From contig CAYXVG010000091.1 in NCBI GenBank assembly GCA_964468205.1, forward strand, positions 1 through 18,978: a stretch of DNA of 18,978 nucleotides, read 5' to 3'. The first letter of the stretch is position 1, and every line of letters starts with the position of its first letter. The DNA is from CAWELS01 sp964468205 (GTDB lineage Bacteria > Acidobacteriota > Terriglobia > Bryobacterales > Bryobacteraceae). The notes under the pieces were generated by a model that was given only the letters and a program-made list of their open reading frames with translations, did no database searches and was not told where the DNA came from. The position numbers and the translations under genes were made by a program. This document shows positions 15,389 through 18,978 of the stretch, piece by piece.

Positions 15389-16444
15389 ATGGACGAAGGC
15401 TTGATCGTTCGCCTGCAGCCCACCGGCCCATGGCGTTTTGGCTCCGAATCAGGAGCGATTCGCGAGGTAGGCGAAATCTACCATAGCGATTCCGTTTTCT
15501 CCGCGGTGACGCACGCCATGCGGCAACTGGGTGAGCTCGATACCTGGCTGCGGGCAACCGCCGAGGAAGAGGGAGCGCCAGCGGTTAGCGTGAGCTCCTG
15601 CTATCCCTGGCAAGACGAGGATTTGTTTGTCCTGCCGCCCCGTCATCTCTGGCCGCCCGTTTCTCCGGCCATGGCTTCGCTGCGCAACGCCCGGTTTCTT
15701 CCCATCCGCCTGCTACCAAAGCTCTTTCTAGGCGAGGAACTGCGCGAGGAGCACTGGTCTGTCGACGCTCCCAGCCGCTGCCTGATCTCCCGGCCGCCGG
15801 ACGGCGCTCCCCGCGGACCTTACCGTACCGCGGTTCGGAGCATGGTCCCTGTCGACCGGTTGAGTGGCCTGGCTGGGCGGCCCCGGCGCGTGGCATGCGT
15901 CGAGTTTGGCCCCAACGCGGGTTTATGGCTCGCCGTTTCGTTCGCCTCCCCGGCCGCCCGCGACCGCTGGGCAGTACTTGTGGAAGCTGCCTTTCGCCTC
16001 CTCGCCGACACCGGCTTCGGAGGACTGCGCTCCATCGGGTGGGGACGTTCGGCTCAACCCGAATTCACGCTGGGTTCACTGCGAGAACTGCTGCTCCCGG
16101 AAATTTCCGGCAAGCCGGCGCCTGTTTCCGAGGAAGGCGCCGAGGGCGCTGCGCGGCCTACCGGCTATTGGCTTCTATCACTCTTCCGTCCCGGCGGTGG
16201 CGAAGACGTGAATTGGAACTCCGGAGTCTATTCTCTGGTGACCAGGGGCGGACGGGTGGAAAGCGACGTATCTGCCGGGCAAGAGAAGAAGATGTTGCGG
16301 ATGGTCGCTGAAGGTTCCGTGCTGGTGGCGGGCAACCCGCTCCATGGGTCTGCTGCCAACGTCGCTCCGGACGGCTTCCCGCACCCAGTTTACCGCTATG
16401 GACGTCCGGTAACCCTGCCAGTCCCGCTGGAGGTGGGTAAATGA
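15389..16444 (+). CDS. csm4: Csm4, Cas5-family subunit
   Basis: A 351-residue RAMP protein that in Csm complexes caps the crRNA 5' tag and contacts Cas10. Residues 4-43 fit the family start (GLIVRLQPTGPWRFGSESG...YHSDSVFSAVTHAM), and the C-terminal glycine-rich RAMP motif is DTGFGGLRSIGWGRS (207-221). The length is usual for the family. The start is ATG 15389, two bases after csm3; the ribosome site must lie in the csm3 end. The stop (16442-16444) overlaps the csm5 ATG as ATGA, indicating translational coupling. A longer frame overlapping csm3 was rejected because the family signature begins at this ATG. Confidence 0.92.
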   Translation: MDEGLIVRLQPTGPWRFGSESGAIREVGEIYHSDSVFSAVTHAMRQLGELDTWLRATAEEEGAPAVSVSSCYPWQDEDLFVLPPRHLWPPVSPAMASLRNARFLPIRLLPKLFLGEELREEHWSVDAPSRCLISRPPDGAPRGPYRTAVRSMVPVDRLSGLAGRPRRVACVEFGPNAGLWLAVSFASPAARDRWAVLVEAAFRLLADTGFGGLRSIGWGRSAQPEFTLGSLRELLLPEISGKPAPVSEEGAEGAARPTGYWLLSLFRPGGGEDVNWNSGVYSLVTRGGRVESDVSAGQEKKMLRMVAEGSVLVAGNPLHGSAANVAPDGFPHPVYRYGRPVTLPVPLEVGK

Positions 16445-17589
16445 ACTACCAGCTTACTTGTCTCACCCCAGTGCTCATCGGCGACGGTTCGCACCTGTCT
16501 CCGATTGACTATATGGTGTGGAAAGATCAGGTGAACGTGCTTGACCAGGCGCGCATCTTCCGGTTGCTGGCCAAGGGACCGCGCTTGGAAAACTACCTGC
16601 GGGAAATCAAGCGGGCCGAGAAGCTCGACTTCGCCTCATGGGGCGGTTTTGCACAGAACTTTGCCGGTCGCCGCATCGCGTTCGAGCACCCGTCCTCGGC
16701 AAAGTATTGGGAACAGCTCGAAAGTGAATACCTTCGTATCCCAACCTTCACCGACTCCTCGAACGGACCCTTCGTTCCCGGGGCCGCCATAAAAGGGGCT
16801 ATCCGTACCGGACTGCTCGGCGCCAGGGTAAGCTCGAACGCCCTAAAGGATATCAGCGCCCGCCTCTCGGGCGAGCGTCCGCCGCGCTGGCCGGGGCAAC
16901 TGCTGGAAGACCGTTCACTGGGCTCCTCCGGAGCGTGCCATCTGAAGCCCTTCATCGTTTCGGACTCGGTGCCGGTAGCCCAGGAGAGCTTGCGTATCTA
17001 CGCGCTGCGCACGGCCACGCTCGCACCGAAGGGACCGTCGCTCGAACTGCGCTGGCAGCGGGCGCCGCGCGGATCGGTGGAGAGAGACCGTCCGGGCGCC
17101 GGGACTCCTGTGTTCGCCGAAATGGCGGCGCCTGGCACTGTTTTCTCCGGCCGCTGGAAGGAAAACCGCTTTTTCAGCCAGCCGGAGGTGGCAAAAGATC
17201 TTCGTTGGAAGGAGCCTCTCGACACGACCCGTTTGATGGACTCGGTCAACGAATCGGCCGAGCGGACATTGAAGATCCACCGCCGCTATACCGAGGTAGC
17301 CGGGCTGGAAGAGCTGGGTGAGAGTGTGGCCTCGCTGCTGGCCCGGCTGGTTGAGTTGCGCGAACGAAAGAACGGGTGCCTGCTTTCGATCGGTTGGGGA
17401 GCGGGGTTCCTGAGCAAATCCGCTGCCGGGAATCCGCTAGACGAGGCGCACCGGGAAATCCTTGCCCGCTTGAGCTACTATGCAAAGGCGATACACAGTG
17501 GTCTTCCCTTCCCCAAAACACGCCGCGTAGTGTTTCTCGAAGACCGGCCAGCTGCCCTACCCGGATGGGCGGAGTTGCGAATCTCTTGA
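16441..17589 (+). CDS. csm5: Csm5, Cas7-like subunit at the crRNA 3' end
   Basis: A 382-residue RAMP protein needed in known III-A systems for crRNA 3'-end maturation and placed at the far end of the filament. Its family start is LTPVLIGDGSHLSPIDYMV (8-26), followed by GPFVPGAAIKGAIRTGLLG (109-127), the Csm5 equivalent of the IPGSSIKGALR motif, and a C-terminal GWGAGFLSKS (318-327). The ATG overlaps the csm4 stop (ATGA). The csm5 stop itself overlaps another ATG (TGATG, 17587-17591) that opens a 14-codon frame ending at 17633. This is the last recognised gene of the csm operon: no csm6, cas6, cas1 or cas2 follows. Confidence 0.92.
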   Translation: MNYQLTCLTPVLIGDGSHLSPIDYMVWKDQVNVLDQARIFRLLAKGPRLENYLREIKRAEKLDFASWGGFAQNFAGRRIAFEHPSSAKYWEQLESEYLRIPTFTDSSNGPFVPGAAIKGAIRTGLLGARVSSNALKDISARLSGERPPRWPGQLLEDRSLGSSGACHLKPFIVSDSVPVAQESLRIYALRTATLAPKGPSLELRWQRAPRGSVERDRPGAGTPVFAEMAAPGTVFSGRWKENRFFSQPEVAKDLRWKEPLDTTRLMDSVNESAERTLKIHRRYTEVAGLEELGESVASLLARLVELRERKNGCLLSIGWGAGFLSKSAAGNPLDEAHREILARLSYYAKAIHSGLPFPKTRRVVFLEDRPAALPGWAELRIS

Positions 17590-17646
17590 TGCCACTGGAA
17601 GAATCGCCCCGGCAGGCCGATGAGTCAGCATGAGGACGCGAGAAAT

Positions 17647-17662
17647 TGTCGGCTAGCCGACA
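17647..17662. repeat. 16-bp perfect palindrome after csm5
   Basis: TGTCGGCTAGCCGACA is identical to its reverse complement. It lies 58 bases after csm5 and 71 bases before the ATPase ATG. No T-run follows, so a dimeric regulator site is more likely than an intrinsic terminator, although a hairpin in RNA is possible. Confidence 0.7.
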
Positions 17663-17690
17663 GCGTGTTAACATTCAGACTAAGGATTGC

Positions 17691-17715
17691 AGGAGGAGGT
17701 TGGCGCTTTGCGCCA
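17691..17715 (+). promoter_or_regulatory. Strong ribosome site with adjoining hairpin, far from the ATPase start
   Basis: AGGAGGAGG (17691-17699) is followed by a 6-bp hairpin TGGCGC-TTT-GCGCCA (17701-17715). The ribosome site is 33 bases from the ATPase ATG, too far for direct use unless the hairpin brings them together. A TTG at 17708 stands eight bases away and would open an 18-codon frame (17708-17764) overlapping the ATPase start, so a coupled leader peptide is possible. Confidence 0.35.
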
Positions 17716-17732
17716 GCGTTTGAGGCGTTTAC

Positions 17733-18635
17733 ATGTACAACGCTTTCTTTGGCTTCTCGGATAACCCGTTTAATCTGAGTCCGGATCCGGCATTTCTGTA
17801 TCGCAGCCAACAACACGAAGAGGCCCTGGCGAACCTGATCTACGGCATACAGAGCCGCAAAGGATTCATTGTGTTATCCGGTGAGGTGGGGACCGGCAAG
17901 ACGACGATGCTCGAATGCCTCAGGGACTTTCTTTCCTACCATCACATTGAATTCGCCACCGTTTTCAATTCCCAGGTGACGCCCGCCGAATTCTTCGAGA
18001 TGATCGCCTACGACCTCGATCTGCGCTGTCGCGATACATCGAAAACAGAAGTCCTGTTCGCTCTCAATCAGTTACTTCTTCAGGTGGCTAACGAAGGCCG
18101 AACGACGACGCTCATTGTCGACGAGGCCCATAACCTTAGTTGGGATGTACTCGAAGAGATCCGTCTGCTTGGCAACTTGGAAAGCCGCCGCGGAAAGTTG
18201 CTCCAGATCGTCCTTGCCGGGCAACCTGAGCTTGATCGCAAACTCGACGCGCCCAACCTGCGCCAGCTCAAACAGAGAATCGTCCTCCGCTGCACCCTTC
18301 AACCCTTCCGGGAGTTTGAATCCAACGAATACATCATCACCCGGCTGGAGAAGGCCGGAATGAGCCAGCAAACGGTCTTCCCGCCCGATGTGCTAGCCGA
18401 GATCCACATGCGCTCCCAGGGTATCCCCCGGGTCATCAACGGCATTTGCGACAACCTGCTGCTTACTGCGTTCGCTATGGAGTCTCGAATCTGCAGCGTC
18501 GAAATGCTCGACGAGGTCTGCGATGATATGCGGCTAGAGTGGCCCGGCAAGCGTCGCCGCCGGGTTCAGACCGCTGAAGACGCCTTTCGTCAAGCGCAGC
18601 TCCTGCAGCGGGATTTCCCGGGCCGCATCGAATAG
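17733..18635 (+). CDS. ExeA/GspA-type AAA ATPase
   Basis: A 300-residue ATPase related to ExeA, MshM and the ATPase of PEP-CTERM/exosortase loci. The N-terminus FFGFSDNPFNLSPDPAFLY (5-23) and the HEEALANLIYGI block are the family signature. Walker A is GEVGTGKTT (50-58), Walker B LIVDEAH (127-133), and the sensor-1 region is LAGQPEL (160-166). Family members couple ATP hydrolysis to assembly of secretion or surface-export machinery. The last 30 residues or so (RRRRVQTAEDAF...) form a basic extension. ATG 17733 fits the family start, although the ribosome site beside it is weak (see 17691-17715). The following gene encodes an exported protein, consistent with a secretion locus continuing to the right. 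No exosortase is present in the window. Confidence 0.88.
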   Translation: MYNAFFGFSDNPFNLSPDPAFLYRSQQHEEALANLIYGIQSRKGFIVLSGEVGTGKTTMLECLRDFLSYHHIEFATVFNSQVTPAEFFEMIAYDLDLRCRDTSKTEVLFALNQLLLQVANEGRTTTLIVDEAHNLSWDVLEEIRLLGNLESRRGKLLQIVLAGQPELDRKLDAPNLRQLKQRIVLRCTLQPFREFESNEYIITRLEKAGMSQQTVFPPDVLAEIHMRSQGIPRVINGICDNLLLTAFAMESRICSVEMLDEVCDDMRLEWPGKRRRRVQTAEDAFRQAQLLQRDFPGRIE

Positions 18636-18825
18636 TCTCCCCATAGTAGCCCCCGCCAAATCCTCGAATAGGACTTATACCTTAGCCAAAGGGATAAGGA
18701 AAAATCCTAATCGTAGTAGGTCTTTGCTCCGAGATAGAATCTAAGAGGTTTTACAAGTTTCTTCTTTGGGTGAGGTGTTATCACTTCGCCAAACTACGTG
18801 AAACACCTGAGAGGACCGACTGCAG
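18636..18825. other. Leader region of the last gene
   Basis: A 190-base intergenic stretch, AT-richer than its surroundings. TAGAAT (18735-18740) is a fair -10 box, but the -35 position (CGTAGT) is poor, so activation by a regulator is possible. AGGA-AAAA-TCCT (18697-18708) is a short inverted repeat just upstream. A bulged stem-loop lies at 18773-18808, and AGAGGA (18810-18815) is the probable ribosome site for the ATG at 18826. Confidence 0.4.
18773..18808 (+). other. Bulged stem-loop in a 5' leader
   Basis: AGGTGTT (18773-18779) pairs with AACACCT (18802-18808), and TCAC (18781-18784) pairs with GTGA (18798-18801), giving 11 pairs with a single bulged A (18780) and a 13-base loop. It ends directly before the ribosome site of the last gene. 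It matches no riboswitch class I know. Confidence 0.5.
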
Positions 18826-18978
18826 ATGCGAAAGATCATCGGAATTTCAATCATTTGTACTACACTGCTCCTGTTGACTGCGCTCCCCGCGAGTGCAGTC
18901 GTGGTGCCTGAGGATCAAGGAATCCTGGCTCTCGGCCCCTGGCCGTATCCTTACCCGGATCCCGACACGAAGGGTCTG
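18826..18978 (+). CDS. Exported protein of unknown function (5' part only)
   Basis: The first 51 codons of a gene running off the window. Residues 1-24 form a clear Sec signal peptide (MRK, hydrophobic IIGISII...LLLLT, cleavage suggested after LPASA). The mature start has a Pro/Tyr/Asp-rich stretch (GPWPYPYPDPD). ATG 18826 has AGAGGA ten bases upstream. No family can be assigned from this part. Its place after an ExeA-type ATPase makes a surface or secreted product likely. Confidence 0.7.
   Translation, partial: MRKIIGISIICTTLLLLTALPASAVVVPEDQGILALGPWPYPYPDPDTKGL

Noticed and set aside
1..18978. CRISPR array
   Set aside because: I saw no regularly spaced direct repeats of 25-40 bases on either strand, including around the csm operon ends.

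Overview
The window looks like a chromosomal piece of a GC-rich acidobacterium, probably of the Solibacter/Bryobacter type. This rests on high GC3 codon use, a secreted vWA protein of the 'VWFA-related Acidobacterial domain' kind, a secreted Gfo/Idh/MocA oxidoreductase, and tandem TadG-like vWA proteins. This is inference from gene content; no rRNA or marker gene is present.

Left part (about 1-5420): a Tad-pilus-like cluster of two TadE-like pseudopilin-type proteins and two paralogous TadG-like proteins, each of the latter carrying a vWA domain with a large tyrosine-rich insertion. A 746-base spacer with a 14-bp inverted repeat and a doubtful reverse-strand ORF separates the two TadG paralogs. 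The cluster ends in a clear intrinsic terminator at 5385-5418. Middle part (5448-12493): a DUF1015 protein, a reverse-strand secreted oxidoreductase, then a two-gene unit encoding a 1130-residue exported protein of unknown function and a small exported vWA protein whose metal site appears lost.

Right part (12604-17589): a compact five-gene type III-A CRISPR-Cas effector operon, csm1(cas10)-csm2-csm3-csm4-csm5, with gaps of 2-10 bases or overlaps. It is the most unusual part of the window. Cas10 is only 487 residues, has no HD nuclease domain, no zinc-finger cysteines, and its cyclase motif reads GGND instead of GGDD. Csm3 keeps its catalytic aspartate. No cas6, csm6/CARF effector, cas1, cas2 or CRISPR array occurs in the window. 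The simplest reading is a crRNA-guided RNA-cutting complex that has lost both the DNase and second-messenger arms and takes crRNAs from elsewhere. Another possibility is that it has been put to a different use.

After csm5 come a 16-bp perfect palindrome, an ExeA/GspA-type AAA ATPase related to secretion-locus ATPases, and the first 51 codons of an exported protein preceded by a bulged stem-loop. The flanking genes look like ordinary envelope and secretion genes; nothing ties them functionally to the csm operon.
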